Assembly (NCBI GenBank): GCA_963758505.1 | Contig: CAVWVJ010000001.1 | Span: 310,001-374,000, forward strand | Source: Korobacter sp963758505 | Lineage (GTDB): Bacteria; Acidobacteriota; Terriglobia; Terriglobales; Acidobacteriaceae | DNA: 64,000 bases | Reading direction: 5' to 3' | Shown here: piece after piece, positions 24,650-33,330 of the stretch | Position numbering within the stretch: position 1 is the first letter of the stretch | How the letters are laid out: every line of letters begins with the position of its first letter | The notes under the pieces: model-generated | Databases searched by the model: none | What the model was told of the DNA's origin: nothing | The model's input: the letters and a program-made list of their open reading frames with translations, nothing else | Program-made: the position numbers and the translations under genes

Positions 24650-25479
24650 GTAGTCTGGATTCCAACGCGGTGAGCCTTCCGGTCACGGCAGCCCGAGAGA
24701 AGGGAAGACGACCTGCCCTCCTGCGCAAGCTGCGGTTCGATCGCTTCTCCGGTTGGATCGTTCCCGCGATCGCCGTGGCCGTGTGGGAGATCCTCTCGCG
24801 CACCGGCGTCTTCCCGCCGAACTGGCTGCCGGCGCCCGGTGTCGTCCTGCAAACCATGGTGGACGAAGCCACCCGTGGCGATCTCTTCCGCCACATCGGC
24901 ATCACCGTCATGCGCATCGTGGTGGGCTTTGCGCTGGGAGCAGCGCTCGGCACCGTCATCGGCGCCGTTACCGGATATTTTCGCTGGGGCTACAAACTGC
25001 TCGACCCGACGCTGCAAGCTTTGCGCAGCATTCCCTCCATGGCGTGGGTCCCGCTCTTCCTGCTCTGGATGGGCATCCAGGAGAGCTCGAAGATTTCCCT
25101 CATCGCCCTCGGTGCCTTCTTCCCGGTCTATCTCAACACCTCGGCCGCCATGCGCGGTGTTGATGCCAAGCTGATTGAAGTCGGGCAGCTCTACCGCCTC
25201 ACGCCCTACCAGATGATCCGCCGCATCATCCTGCCCGCTTCTTTGCCGCAATACATCATCGGGCTGCGTGGCGGACTCGGCCTGGCGTGGATGTTCGTCG
25301 TTGCCGCCGAAATTATGGGAGCCAGCAAGGGCCTCGGCTACCTCATGGTCGACGGCCAGATGACCGGCCGCGCCTCCATCATCGTTGCCAGCGTCATCCT
25401 CTTCGCCGTCCTCGGCAAAGCCACCGACATGATTCTCGAAGGCGCAGGACGCTACCTGCTGCGCCACAGGAGCGCCTAG
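24646..25479 (+). CDS. ABC transporter permease, SsuC/TauC type
   Basis: 277 residues with about six membrane helices, starting at GWIVPAIAVAVWEIL. The BPD_transp_1 signature is DPTLQALRSIPSMAWVPLFLLWMGI...IALGAFFPVYLNT...VGQLYRLTPYQMIRRIILPASLPQYIIGLRGGLGLAWMFVV, which includes the EAA-like loop contacting the ATPase. The start overlaps the upstream stop (ATGA) and the ATPase begins at the next base after its own stop, so the three genes are translationally coupled. Family substrates are aliphatic sulfonates, taurine or nitrate; sulfonate is favoured by the leader peptide. Confidence 0.9.
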   Translation: MSSLDSNAVSLPVTAAREKGRRPALLRKLRFDRFSGWIVPAIAVAVWEILSRTGVFPPNWLPAPGVVLQTMVDEATRGDLFRHIGITVMRIVVGFALGAALGTVIGAVTGYFRWGYKLLDPTLQALRSIPSMAWVPLFLLWMGIQESSKISLIALGAFFPVYLNTSAAMRGVDAKLIEVGQLYRLTPYQMIRRIILPASLPQYIIGLRGGLGLAWMFVVAAEIMGASKGLGYLMVDGQMTGRASIIVASVILFAVLGKATDMILEGAGRYLLRHRSA

Positions 25480-26250
25480 ATGCAGAACGCCCTGACCATC
25501 GAGAACCTGGGTCGAACCTTCCGCGTCAATGACTCCGAGTTTGTTGCGCTCTCCAGCATTCATCTCGCAGTGCGGCCCGGAGAATTCGTCTGCGTCGTCG
25601 GCGGCAGCGGCTGCGGCAAAACAACGCTACTGCGCATCATCGGCGGACTCGACCGCGAATTTGCCGGATCGGTCTGCCTCGGAAACGAACCCATCCACGG
25701 CCCCGGCCCCGACCGCGGCTTTGTCTTCCAGGAACATCGTCTGCTGCCGTGGCTCACGGTGTACGACAACGTCGCCTTCGGTCTGGCAAAACGTCCGGCA
25801 TCCGAGCGCCGGCAACTCGTCGCCCACTACCTCAGCCTCGTCGGACTCACGGAGTTCGCGCAACGCTATCCGCACCAGCTCTCCGGCGGGATGGCGCAGC
25901 GCGTTGCCATCGCCCGCGCTCTCGCCAACCAGCCGCGCGTTCTTCTGCTCGATGAACCTTTCGGAGCGCTCGATGCCCTCACTCGCATCCGCATGCAGCA
26001 GGAGATTCTGCGCATCTGGGAGGCCGAGCGCACCACCATGGTCCTCGTCACCCACGACATCGACGAGGCCATCTACCTCGCCGACCGCGTCGTCGTCATG
26101 TCTTCGCAGCCGGGACGCATTCGCCAGGTCGTCCGCGTCGACCTCCCGCGCCCCCGCGACCGCTCGGATTATGGCTTCACCCAGCTTCGCAAGGCGATCT
26201 ATGGCGAATTTTTCCCGCCATCCCAGTCGCCGCAGGACTATGCCATCTAG
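25480..26250 (+). CDS. ABC transporter ATP-binding protein, SsuB/TauB type
   Basis: 256 residues. Walker A GGSGCGKTT (near 43), Q-loop FVFQEHRLLPWLTVYDNV, signature LSGGMAQRVAIARAL, Walker B VLLLDEPFGALD and switch VTHDID are all intact. It powers the permease encoded directly upstream; there is no gap between the two. The C-terminal tail after RPRDRSDYGFTQLRKAIY is typical of SsuB/TauB. It ends the operon; no sulfonate monooxygenase (ssuD, tauD) is present within the window. Confidence 0.93.
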   Translation: MQNALTIENLGRTFRVNDSEFVALSSIHLAVRPGEFVCVVGGSGCGKTTLLRIIGGLDREFAGSVCLGNEPIHGPGPDRGFVFQEHRLLPWLTVYDNVAFGLAKRPASERRQLVAHYLSLVGLTEFAQRYPHQLSGGMAQRVAIARALANQPRVLLLDEPFGALDALTRIRMQQEILRIWEAERTTMVLVTHDIDEAIYLADRVVVMSSQPGRIRQVVRVDLPRPRDRSDYGFTQLRKAIYGEFFPPSQSPQDYAI

Positions 26251-26446
26251 CCGTGTGCCGCCGAAATCTCTCCTGTTATGATGTCCTGTTTGCCCCGCGG
26301 CGCCGGCCCGTTCCGTGCCGATGACCAAGCCAATGTGACCTGCGTCATGGGCGGCAGCGCCGGGGAAGTGGTACAAAGATCAGTCGTACTCCGTTATTTA
26401 TGTACTCATTCATTTCTTCCTGCCTGCCGTTTTTCCAGAGGACATC

Positions 26447-27367
26447 ATGCTGAGAGCTCTCTTCATCGGGCTATCCGAGAACAAGCCGCTGCGCCATTTT
26501 GCCGAAAGCTCCGCCCTGGGCCGGCGTATGTCCGGCCGCTTTGCCGCCGGCCTCCAGGTCAAAGACGCCATCGAGGCCTCACGACGCGTCAATGCCATGG
26601 GCGCCACCGTCAGCGTCGATAACCTCGGCGAAAACGTCACCAATCCCGCCGAAGCTCGCGAGAGCGCGCAGCTCTACCACGACCTCCTCGACGAGATTCA
26701 GAAAGACGGATTGAACGCCAACATCAGCCTCAAGCTCACCCACATGGGCCTCGATGTCGATCCCCAGCTTTGTCATCAGCTCGTCTCCGAGCTTGTAGCG
26801 CACGCCGTCTCCATCAATAACTTCGTCCGCATCGATATGGAAGGCTCGCCCTACACCCAGCGCACCCTCGATTTCGTCCACGAACTGCATCGCATCCCCG
26901 GCCACGCCGGACGCGTGGGTGCCGTCATCCAGTCCTACATGCGGCGCAGCGAGGCCGATGTCGACAAACTTCTCTCCGAGCGCATCCGCATTCGTCTCTG
27001 CAAGGGCGCCTACAAAGAGCCTGCCGACATCGCCTTCCAGGCGAAATCCGAAGTCGATGCCAACTATGTGAAGCTCGCCAAAACCTTGATGAAGAGCGGC
27101 GTTTACCATGGCCTGGCCACCCACGACGAAAAGATCATCGGCGAGCTGAAGCAGTTCGCGAAGAGCGAGAACATTCCCGCCAACGCCTTCGAGTTCCAGA
27201 TGCTCTATGGCGTCCGTCGCGGCCTGCAGGAGCAGCTCATCAAGGAAGGCTGGGGCTTGCGGGTTTACGTGCCCTTCGGTACCGAGTGGTACCCGTATTT
27301 CATGCGGCGGCTGGCGGAACGCCCCGCCAACGCGCTCTTCCTCGCCAAGAACCTCTTCCGCAATTAG
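26447..27367 (+). CDS. Proline dehydrogenase
   Basis: 306 residues. A monofunctional FAD-dependent TIM-barrel enzyme that oxidises proline to pyrroline-5-carboxylate. Key motifs: NISLKLTHMGLD, RIDMEGSPYTQRTLDF, RIRLCKGAYKEPADIAF, LATHDEKII, FEFQMLYGVRRGLQ and VYVPFGTEWYPYFMRRLAERPANA, the last carrying the paired arginines that bind the substrate carboxylate. The start has AGAGGA upstream. The partner P5C dehydrogenase is not in the window. Confidence 0.95.
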   Translation: MLRALFIGLSENKPLRHFAESSALGRRMSGRFAAGLQVKDAIEASRRVNAMGATVSVDNLGENVTNPAEARESAQLYHDLLDEIQKDGLNANISLKLTHMGLDVDPQLCHQLVSELVAHAVSINNFVRIDMEGSPYTQRTLDFVHELHRIPGHAGRVGAVIQSYMRRSEADVDKLLSERIRIRLCKGAYKEPADIAFQAKSEVDANYVKLAKTLMKSGVYHGLATHDEKIIGELKQFAKSENIPANAFEFQMLYGVRRGLQEQLIKEGWGLRVYVPFGTEWYPYFMRRLAERPANALFLAKNLFRN

Positions 27368-27408
27368 CCGGATGTCCCTTGGGACGTGCCTTTTCGGGCA
27401 CATCCGGC
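27367..27408. other. Stem-loop structure after proline dehydrogenase gene
   Basis: GCCGGATGT (27367-27375) pairs perfectly with ACATCCGGC (27400-27408), enclosing a second small hairpin (GTGCC...GGGCAC). No T-run follows, so a classical intrinsic terminator is doubtful. Confidence 0.45.
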
Positions 27409-27466
27409 GTTCGGGCATGTCTCGATGGATGGCTGCAACCCTCCGGAAGTCTGCTAATCTTGGCGC

Positions 27467-28321
27467 ATGCAGGGCGTGCGCACAGGATCGGTGACCGAGA
27501 CCTTTGCTGCCTTGGTCCGCGGCGATATCGAAGACGACCGCATCGATCTCCTTCGCGCCTCCCTCACCATCGCCCGCACCGCCTACCCCACCCTCGACAC
27601 TCGTTCCTGCGTACAGCGCGTCGAATCCCTCGCCGCGAAAGTTCGCAGTCAGCTTTCTTCCGACCTCTCCGTCGTCGAAATGCTCGCCGTGCTGAACCGT
27701 GTGATGTTCCAGGACGAAGGCTTCCGCGGCAATCGCGACGACTATTACGACCCGCGCAATTCGTTTCTCAACGACGTCATCGACCGCCGTCTCGGCATTC
27801 CGATCACCCTCTCCGTCCTTTATATGGAGGTTGCGCGCCGCGTAGGATTGCCGCTCGTCGGCGTCGGCATGCCCGGACACTTCCTGCTCAAGGTCTATGA
27901 CGTCGAGGGCCGCCAGCTCTTGATCGATCCCTTCAACAGCGGCTCCATGCTCAATGCCTCCGACTGCGAGCAGCGGATGAAAGAAATCTACTCCGGCGAA
28001 ATCCGCTTCAAACCGGAATTTCTCTTGCCCGTGAGCCGCCGCCAGATCCTTACCCGCATGCTGAATAATCTGCGCCACATCTACATGTCGTTGCGGCAAT
28101 TCAAAAAAGCACTCGCGATCGTCGATCTCGTGCTCGCGATTTACCCCCGCTCTCCGGAAGACGTGAAACAGCGCGCCATGCTTCGCTTCAGCGTCGGACA
28201 ACTCTCGGGCGCGATCAGCGATCTCGATCACTACATCAAGATGAACCCCGAAGCTTCCGACGCGGATGAGATCCGCCAGACTGCCTTGGGAATTCGCCGC
28301 ACCCTCGCATCATGGAATTAA
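27467..28321 (+). CDS. SirB1/transglutaminase-like protein with C-terminal TPRs
   Basis: 284 residues. VEMLAVLNRVMFQDEGFRGNRDDYYDPRNSFLNDVIDRRLGIPITLSVLYMEVARRVGLP is the SirB1 N-terminal region, followed by GMPGHFLLKV and LLIDPFNSG. These fit the Transglut_core2 fold, in which a Cys is replaced in many members, so catalytic function is doubtful. The last 90 residues carry TPR-like helices (FKKALAIVDLVLAIYPRSPED). Family members are often near protein-modification genes, but no such link is visible. Length is normal. Confidence 0.85.
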   Translation: MQGVRTGSVTETFAALVRGDIEDDRIDLLRASLTIARTAYPTLDTRSCVQRVESLAAKVRSQLSSDLSVVEMLAVLNRVMFQDEGFRGNRDDYYDPRNSFLNDVIDRRLGIPITLSVLYMEVARRVGLPLVGVGMPGHFLLKVYDVEGRQLLIDPFNSGSMLNASDCEQRMKEIYSGEIRFKPEFLLPVSRRQILTRMLNNLRHIYMSLRQFKKALAIVDLVLAIYPRSPEDVKQRAMLRFSVGQLSGAISDLDHYIKMNPEASDADEIRQTALGIRRTLASWN

Positions 28322-28340
28322 AATCTCCGGAGGACCTTCG

Positions 28341-28631
28341 ATGCACGCTTCCTCTCTGAAATCGCCGAGCGCATGGCTGCCGCTCTGCATGTCCTTTGCC
28401 GCACTCGCCGTCGTGCTCATTCACCTCGCCATCGCCGGCGCCGCCCGTGAAGCCGACGAGGGAACAGCCGCTCACCTCTTTCAGCTCCTCATGGCCGGCC
28501 AAGCCCCCTTCATCGCTTTCTTCGCGATCAAATGGCTGCCCAAAAATCCAATGCCCGCGTTACAGGTGCTCGCGCTGCAAGCCACCGCAGCCCTCGCCGC
28601 TCTCGCGCCGGTTTACTTTCTTCACTTGTAA
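28341..28631 (+). CDS. Small membrane protein, unknown function
   Basis: 96 residues; ATG 28341 has a GGAGGA ribosome-binding site. Three hydrophobic segments are visible: SFAALAVVLIHLAIAG, AGQAPFIAFFAIKWL and VLALQATAALAALAPVYFL. No family is recognised. It follows the SirB1-like gene by 20 bases and may be co-transcribed. Confidence 0.65.
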   Translation: MHASSLKSPSAWLPLCMSFAALAVVLIHLAIAGAAREADEGTAAHLFQLLMAGQAPFIAFFAIKWLPKNPMPALQVLALQATAALAALAPVYFLHL

Positions 28632-28990
28632 GAGGAAAGACGACGCGATTCCTCCACTCCCAACACCGCTCGCATAGCGACAGAACGCGGTGCATGCGGA
28701 TCCTTCGCCGCGGTCAACGACACCGCCGATGAAGAGGCCGATCCTGCTTTTGTGATAGCCAAGAGGAACTAAGACAAGAAACAATTCCGCGCCGAGCACC
28801 CTTCCGCGCGCCGTAAGCCGTTGGATAGGCGGCTATTTACATTTCCCGGCGCCCCGCGCGTGAATTTACGTTGAATACGACCACACTAGTTCTTGCGGAA
28901 TGCCCGCAAATCCGGGCTATCATTTAGCAACTAGGAACAACTCTCGCCAGCGCTGCTGAATCAGAATTCCACAGTCTTCGGAGTTTCGCC
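28632..28990. other. 359-base intergenic region with probable promoter of the phosphoesterase gene
   Basis: No convincing ORF is seen. TATCAT (28918-28923) could be a -10 box; TTGCGG (28893-28898) sits 19 bases before it and is also the left arm of a small hairpin (TTGCGG/CCGCAA). No repeat family member of the window is found here. Confidence 0.4.
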
Positions 28991-30802
28991 GTGACCATTC
29001 GGGTCTTTCGTTGTCTCTCGCTTTCGGTTCTTTGTGTTCTGCTGATCACCCTTGCCGCGTGTGGAGGCAACTCCACCTCGACTCCATCGAACCCTCAGAA
29101 CCCGGCCCCGACGGTCACTTTCAGCGCGAGCAGCACGAGCATCACGACTGGCCAGAGTGCCACGCTGACCTGGGCAACCACCAACGCCACATCGTTCTCC
29201 GTCGCGCCCTCGATCTCGGCGAGCACGCTCCCGACCTCCGGATCGCAAAGCGTAACCCCGACCACCACCACCAAGTACACGGCCACCGCAACCGGCGCCG
29301 GGGGAAGCGCGCAAAGCTCCGTCACGATCACGGTCAATGCCGCTCCGACCAATCCCACGATCACGTCGTTCACCGCATCGCCGACTTCCATCACTAGCGG
29401 CGGCGCCTCCACCCTTACGTGGACTACCACCAACGCGACCTCGATCACCATCAACAACAACGCTGGCTCTTCTCTCCCGGTCAACGGCAACGTGAGCGTC
29501 TCGCCGACCGCGACCACCACCTATACCTTGACTGCTACCGGAGCCAGCGGCACTACGCCCGCTACCGCCACGGCGACCGTTACGGTTGGCTCCTCCACCG
29601 GCGGCACCGGGTTGAACCAGGTGAAGCACATCATCTTCATGGTGGAAGAGAACCGCTCCTTCGACCACTACTTCGGCATGCTCGGCGCCTACAAGCAGGG
29701 CGAGGGCTGGTCGGGCAGCTTCGACGGCATTCCGCTCAGTGCTTCGTTGCCGGATTACCAGAGCACCGCCAACGTCAGCCCCTTCCACTCCCAGACCGTG
29801 TGCACCGACAACATCACGCCGGCCTGGAACGAGAGCCACTACGCTATGCACGGCGGCAAGATGGATTACTTCCTGAAAACCGAAGGATCCCTGCCAACCA
29901 GCAACGATCCCCAGGGCACGCGCATGATCGCGTACTACGATCAGACCGACCTGCCCTTTTATTACGAGTTGGCCGCACAGTACGCCACCAGCGATACCTG
30001 GTTCTCGCCGCTGCTCTCCGACACGATCCCGAACCGCATGTACCTGCTGACCTCGACCTCCTTCGGTCACATCCGTCCGCAGGACGTCCCGCCCGCCGGT
30101 GGATGGCCGCAACCCACTATCTTCCGCGACCTCTCGACCCACGGTGTCTCCTGGCGCTACTACTACCAGGACAGCTCGGTTTACCTTTCCAGTTTCTCCG
30201 ATTGGAATACCTATCAGGGCAACGTCTACAACATCAGCCACTACTTCACCGACATCCAGAACCCAAGCCAGTTGCCCGAGGTCATCTTCATCGAGCGTGG
30301 TGGCAAGACCGGCCTCGATGAGCATCCGACCAACAACATCCAGAAGGGCGCCTCCGATGTCTCCAACATCATCAACGCCTTCCTGGCCAGCCCCATCTAC
30401 CAGAACTCGGTCTTCATCCTCACCTACGACGAGGGTGGCGGACTCTACGATCACGTGGTGCCCTTCGCCGAACCGGCGCCGGACAATATCCCACCGATGC
30501 TCAAGCCCGGCGACATTTCCAGCACCTTCGCCCAGTCCGGCTTCCGCGTTCCGGTCATCGTTGTCTCGCCGTGGACGAAGCCGCACTTCGTCTCGCACGT
30601 CAACCGCGATTACACCGCGATCCTGAAGTTCATCGAAACCCGTTTCAGTCTCCCCGCGTTGACCGCGCGTGACGCTGCCCAGGACGATATGACGGAATTC
30701 TTCGACTTCTCCGCGCCGCAGATCCCGACGCCTCCGCCAATGCCCATGCAGCCTACCACCGGCACCTGTAACCACACCCTGGAGAAAGCCCCCGGCTTCT
30801 AG
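28991..30802 (+). CDS. Phosphoesterase-family (phospholipase C/AcpA-like) lipoprotein with two Ig-like domains
   Basis: 603 residues from GTG 28991. A lipoprotein signal ends LITLAACGG. Two Thr/Ser-rich repeats of about 80 residues follow, each with the phrase SGGASTLTWTTTNATSI-like, matching bacterial Ig-like modules. From about 205 the PF04185 phosphoesterase domain begins: HIIFMVEENRSFDHYFGMLGAY, with the catalytic and metal residues E-N-R-S-FDHYFG, then TYDEGGGLYDHVVPF and FRVPVIVVSPWTKP. It is probably an exported phosphatase or phospholipase for phosphate scavenging or surface interaction; substrate unknown. Confidence 0.9.
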   Translation: MTIRVFRCLSLSVLCVLLITLAACGGNSTSTPSNPQNPAPTVTFSASSTSITTGQSATLTWATTNATSFSVAPSISASTLPTSGSQSVTPTTTTKYTATATGAGGSAQSSVTITVNAAPTNPTITSFTASPTSITSGGASTLTWTTTNATSITINNNAGSSLPVNGNVSVSPTATTTYTLTATGASGTTPATATATVTVGSSTGGTGLNQVKHIIFMVEENRSFDHYFGMLGAYKQGEGWSGSFDGIPLSASLPDYQSTANVSPFHSQTVCTDNITPAWNESHYAMHGGKMDYFLKTEGSLPTSNDPQGTRMIAYYDQTDLPFYYELAAQYATSDTWFSPLLSDTIPNRMYLLTSTSFGHIRPQDVPPAGGWPQPTIFRDLSTHGVSWRYYYQDSSVYLSSFSDWNTYQGNVYNISHYFTDIQNPSQLPEVIFIERGGKTGLDEHPTNNIQKGASDVSNIINAFLASPIYQNSVFILTYDEGGGLYDHVVPFAEPAPDNIPPMLKPGDISSTFAQSGFRVPVIVVSPWTKPHFVSHVNRDYTAILKFIETRFSLPALTARDAAQDDMTEFFDFSAPQIPTPPPMPMQPTTGTCNHTLEKAPGF

Positions 30803-30809
30803 CCGATCT

Positions 30810-30852
30810 GTGGGTGCCCCACCCTTGTCGCGCAAGCGACAGGGTGGGTCTC
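30810..30852. repeat. GTGGGTGCCCCACCC hairpin repeat
   Basis: CCCACCCTTGTCGC and GCGACAGGGTGGG pair over 13 bp with one bulge around GCAA. The 5' phrase GTGGGTGCCCCACC recurs at 34104 and 62831. Confidence 0.65.
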
Positions 30853-30890
30853 CCCGTACAATCCTGTCGCCATTGCCGACTGGCCATCGA

Positions 30891-31165
30891 GCTCTTAAAG
30901 CCCGACGCGAGCAGCGTCGAATCGAGCGCCAGGATTTCCGTGATGGATTGATTTCCACTCAAGCAAACCAGCACAACGGTAGCCTCAATCGAGGCCGTAG
31001 GCCGACCGGCTCTTAAAGCCCGACGCGACTAGCGTCGAATCGAGCGCCAGGATTTCCGTGATGGATTGATTTTCACCGGGCAAACCCTTGCCCCGTGTCA
31101 CCACCCGAGGCCGCAGGCCGACCGGTTCTTAAAGCCCGACGCGATCAGCGTCGGGTAGACGTGCG
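30891..31165. repeat. Tandem intergenic repeat, 2 full and 1 partial copy, about 118-bp period
   Basis: GCTCTTAAAGCCCGACGCGA-type units start at 30891, 31009 and 31125. The first two share about 68 bases (to GATTGATT), nearly identical. The third diverges after AGCGTCG. Each holds GACGC-N5-GCGTC, a small hairpin, and GAGGCCG(T/C)AGGCCGACCG precedes copies two and three. The region 30803-31239 has no gene. Confidence 0.85.
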
Positions 31166-31202
31166 GGAAGACTCCAAGCCCCTTCAGGGGCGGCAGGCCT
31201 CT

Positions 31203-31229
31203 GTTCGCGCGGCTCCCAGCCGCGCGAAA
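31203..31229. repeat. Perfect 11-bp inverted repeat
   Basis: TTCGCGCGGCT and AGCCGCGCGAA flank CCC. No T-run is present on either side. It lies 11 bases after the stop of the 32-residue membrane peptide gene and could be a transcript end. Confidence 0.6.
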
Positions 31230-31239
31230 ACAGCGCGAA

Positions 31240-31338
31240 TTACCGCTGTTGGCGATGCTCTCGCGACTGCGCGAACTTGCCGAATCCATAGATGCCAACG
31301 GCAAGCAGCGCGGCCAGAACTATCTGTGCTGGGTTCAT
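31240..31338 (-). CDS. 32-residue membrane micropeptide
   Basis: Read from ATG 31338 to TAA 31240. One hydrophobic helix (IVLAALLAVGIYGFG) is followed by a basic, polar tail (FAQSREHRQQR). The layout matches single-span micropeptides that sit next to larger membrane complexes. No ribosome-binding site is obvious. It lies between the repeat array and the dienelactone hydrolase gene, in the opposite direction. Coding is suggested only by the clean membrane helix; expression is unproven. Confidence 0.4.
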   Translation of the reverse strand: MNPAQIVLAALLAVGIYGFGKFAQSREHRQQR

Positions 31339-31472
31339 GGTTCAGGGATTCTTGCAAAACCAGACACTCTCAACAAGTGACGAAAGGGTTGCGGTCCTGA
31401 GAACGCCAACCACCCGTGAATCGATGGTTGACTGCCTCCCGCCTCTCCGCCACAATTTCGCGCGACAATTCC

Positions 31473-32216
31473 ATGATCGTCCACACCGACTATGCGGACA
31501 TTCCTCTGCCCGGTTCCCCGATGCGAACCTTCGTCGCTGCGCCTGCGGCCGAAGGCCAGTACCCCGGCATCTGGTGCTATTCCGATATTTTTCAGCTCAC
31601 GCCCCCCCTGCTGCGCACCTGTGTTCGGCTGGCTGGGTATGGATTTGTTGCTGCCGCCCCGGAAATTTATCGGCGCATCGAACCACCCGGAACCGTGATC
31701 CCATTCGATGACGCCGGACGTACTCGCGGCCAGCAAGACGCCGCCAAGACTCCGGTTGCGCATTTCGATGCCGATTGCCGCGCCGGCCTCGATTGGCTTT
31801 CCCAACATCCTAAAGTCGCACCCGGGAAAATCGGCGTCATGGGTTTCTGCATCGGCGGCCACCTTGCCTTCCGCGCTGCCTTCCAGCCCGATGTCCGCGC
31901 AACCGTGTGTTACTACGGCACAGGCATCCATGACGGCAAACTCGGTCAGGACGACGACGCCGGATCGCTAGCCCGCGCAGCGGAAATCCGCGGCGAACTC
32001 TTGATGATCTTTGGGACAAAGGATCCGCACGTGCCCGACGCGGGACGCGCAACCATTGATCGCGCGCTGCAAAACTCGGGCATCCGCTATAACACGTTGC
32101 TGTATGCGGCCGAGCACGCCTTTACCCGCGATGAGGGGCCGCGTTTCGATCCCCAAGCGACGGACCTCGCCTTCGCCGAGATGGTTGGTCTATTCCATAA
32201 GGTTTTTCGCAATTGA
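31473..32216 (+). CDS. Dienelactone hydrolase family protein
   Basis: 247 residues, alpha/beta hydrolase fold. Nucleophile elbow GFCIGGH (Cys, as in true dienelactone hydrolases), then the acid and base in FGTKDPHVPD and AAEHAFTRDEGPRFDP. The N-terminal MRTFVAAPAAEGQYPGIWCYSDIF is typical. The enzyme hydrolyses cyclic esters or lactones in aromatic degradation, but no such pathway genes are nearby. The start at ATG 31473 (MIVHTDYADIPL) fits the family; 19 residues upstream in frame have no homology. Confidence 0.9.
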   Translation: MIVHTDYADIPLPGSPMRTFVAAPAAEGQYPGIWCYSDIFQLTPPLLRTCVRLAGYGFVAAAPEIYRRIEPPGTVIPFDDAGRTRGQQDAAKTPVAHFDADCRAGLDWLSQHPKVAPGKIGVMGFCIGGHLAFRAAFQPDVRATVCYYGTGIHDGKLGQDDDAGSLARAAEIRGELLMIFGTKDPHVPDAGRATIDRALQNSGIRYNTLLYAAEHAFTRDEGPRFDPQATDLAFAEMVGLFHKVFRN

Positions 32217-32223
32217 GCACCCT

Positions 32224-33330
32224 TCAGTCGTTCTGCTTGCTACCTCGGAAATGGGCGCGGAGATAGGCCTCGATCTCTCTTCTGCCTTCATGTTGTGCCC
32301 AATCCGCCGGTGTCGCCTGCCAGAGAATGTCTTTCATGTCCAATCTCGCTCCCCGCTCCACGAGCAAGCGAACGACGTCCTCGTGGCCCGCTCCAGCCGC
32401 CTGGTGCAGCGGCGTCGTGTGGGAATGTCCGCCCACCGGGTTATAGCGGTTCGGATCCTCCCCCGCGTCCAGCAGCATTCGAACGACCTCAACATGCCCA
32501 AGGTCGGCGGCCAGCGTGAGTGCCAGGTGCCGCTCCTCCGCGCTCGCCCCCGGAAGCAACCGGCGGAAATCCTCGCTGCGTCCCAGGGCTGCCGCCACCG
32601 GCAAATCGAGCCGGGCCCCGCGCCCCATCAAAGCGTTGACCGCCGCAAGCTCTCCGTGCAAAGCCGCCGCGTGAATAGCGCGGTTCGGATCAGCTCCGTG
32701 TTCGCACAGGAGATCGATGAACTTATCTTGCATCCCGCATTCCCGCGCCACCCTGCCGGTAGCAGCCAGCATCAGCGTCTCGTTCAAGGCCTCTGGTTCG
32801 AACCCGGCGTCTAGAATTACTTTCATCACTGCAAGAACGTTGTCCGGCAGCGTGCCGTGGCGAACCGGATTCTCAACCGCGAATTCGAGTAAGGTCGGAT
32901 TCCGAAAGTAGTTTCCCCCTTCGAAAACTACGCGTTGGTGAGCGATCTTTGGATTCTGCTTCAGGTACGCCCGCAAGCCACTTACCTCGCCGTCATCCAG
33001 AAGCTCCACGGCGCGGCGAAACGCGGCGTCTTCAATGCGCTCCTGGTGCGGCAAATGCAAACCATCGGAGAGCGTTGGCTTTTCGATGTGCTTCTTCAAT
33101 CTCGCCCAGCTCGCAAACCCGGCTTCCCGCGCGATGGCAAGCTGCGCATCGCTCAGCTTGAGCCGGGCGTCGAAGATGGTAGCGTCCGTTGCCCGCTCGA
33201 AGCGCGGATGGAATTCCCTGAGCCGCTGCGCCGCCTCTGGACTGCGGGCCGCATGCGCGTGGAAAAGGTCTTTGGCTTGGTACCTGAGATGATCGAGATT
33301 GGCGTTCGAGCGAAGGCGCTTTACCGGCAT
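32224..33330 (-). CDS. Ankyrin-repeat protein
   Basis: 368 residues. The first 80 residues are helical (NLDHLRYQAKDLFHAHAARSPEAAQRL...) and resemble the short N-terminal motif of some bacterial ankyrin proteins. Ankyrin repeats follow: AVENPVRHGTLP, LLCEHGADPNRAIHAAALHGELAAVNALMGRGARLDLP, LALTLAADLGHVEVVRMLLDAGEDPNRYNP, TPLHQAAGAGHEDVVRLLVERGARLDMKD. No signal peptide is seen, so it is cytoplasmic. It converges on the dienelactone hydrolase gene with 7 bases between the stops. Confidence 0.85.
   Translation of the reverse strand: MPVKRLRSNANLDHLRYQAKDLFHAHAARSPEAAQRLREFHPRFERATDATIFDARLKLSDAQLAIAREAGFASWARLKKHIEKPTLSDGLHLPHQERIEDAAFRRAVELLDDGEVSGLRAYLKQNPKIAHQRVVFEGGNYFRNPTLLEFAVENPVRHGTLPDNVLAVMKVILDAGFEPEALNETLMLAATGRVARECGMQDKFIDLLCEHGADPNRAIHAAALHGELAAVNALMGRGARLDLPVAAALGRSEDFRRLLPGASAEERHLALTLAADLGHVEVVRMLLDAGEDPNRYNPVGGHSHTTPLHQAAGAGHEDVVRLLVERGARLDMKDILWQATPADWAQHEGRREIEAYLRAHFRGSKQND

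Noticed and set aside
26579..28231. 550-codon minus-strand ORF opposite proline dehydrogenase and the SirB1-like gene
   Set aside because: Caused by GC-rich codon bias on the other strand; both plus genes have clear family motifs.
28961..30958. 665-codon minus-strand ORF opposite the phosphoesterase gene
   Set aside because: Gly/Arg/Val-rich mirror of the Thr-rich Ig repeats; no domain seen.
30890..31170. CRISPR-like array
   Set aside because: Only two full units, 118-bp period, and the between-unit sequences are partly shared; no cas gene is near.
32785..32812. GGTTCGAACCC resembling a tRNA T-loop
   Set aside because: Lies inside the ankyrin gene with no acceptor, D or anticodon arms around it.
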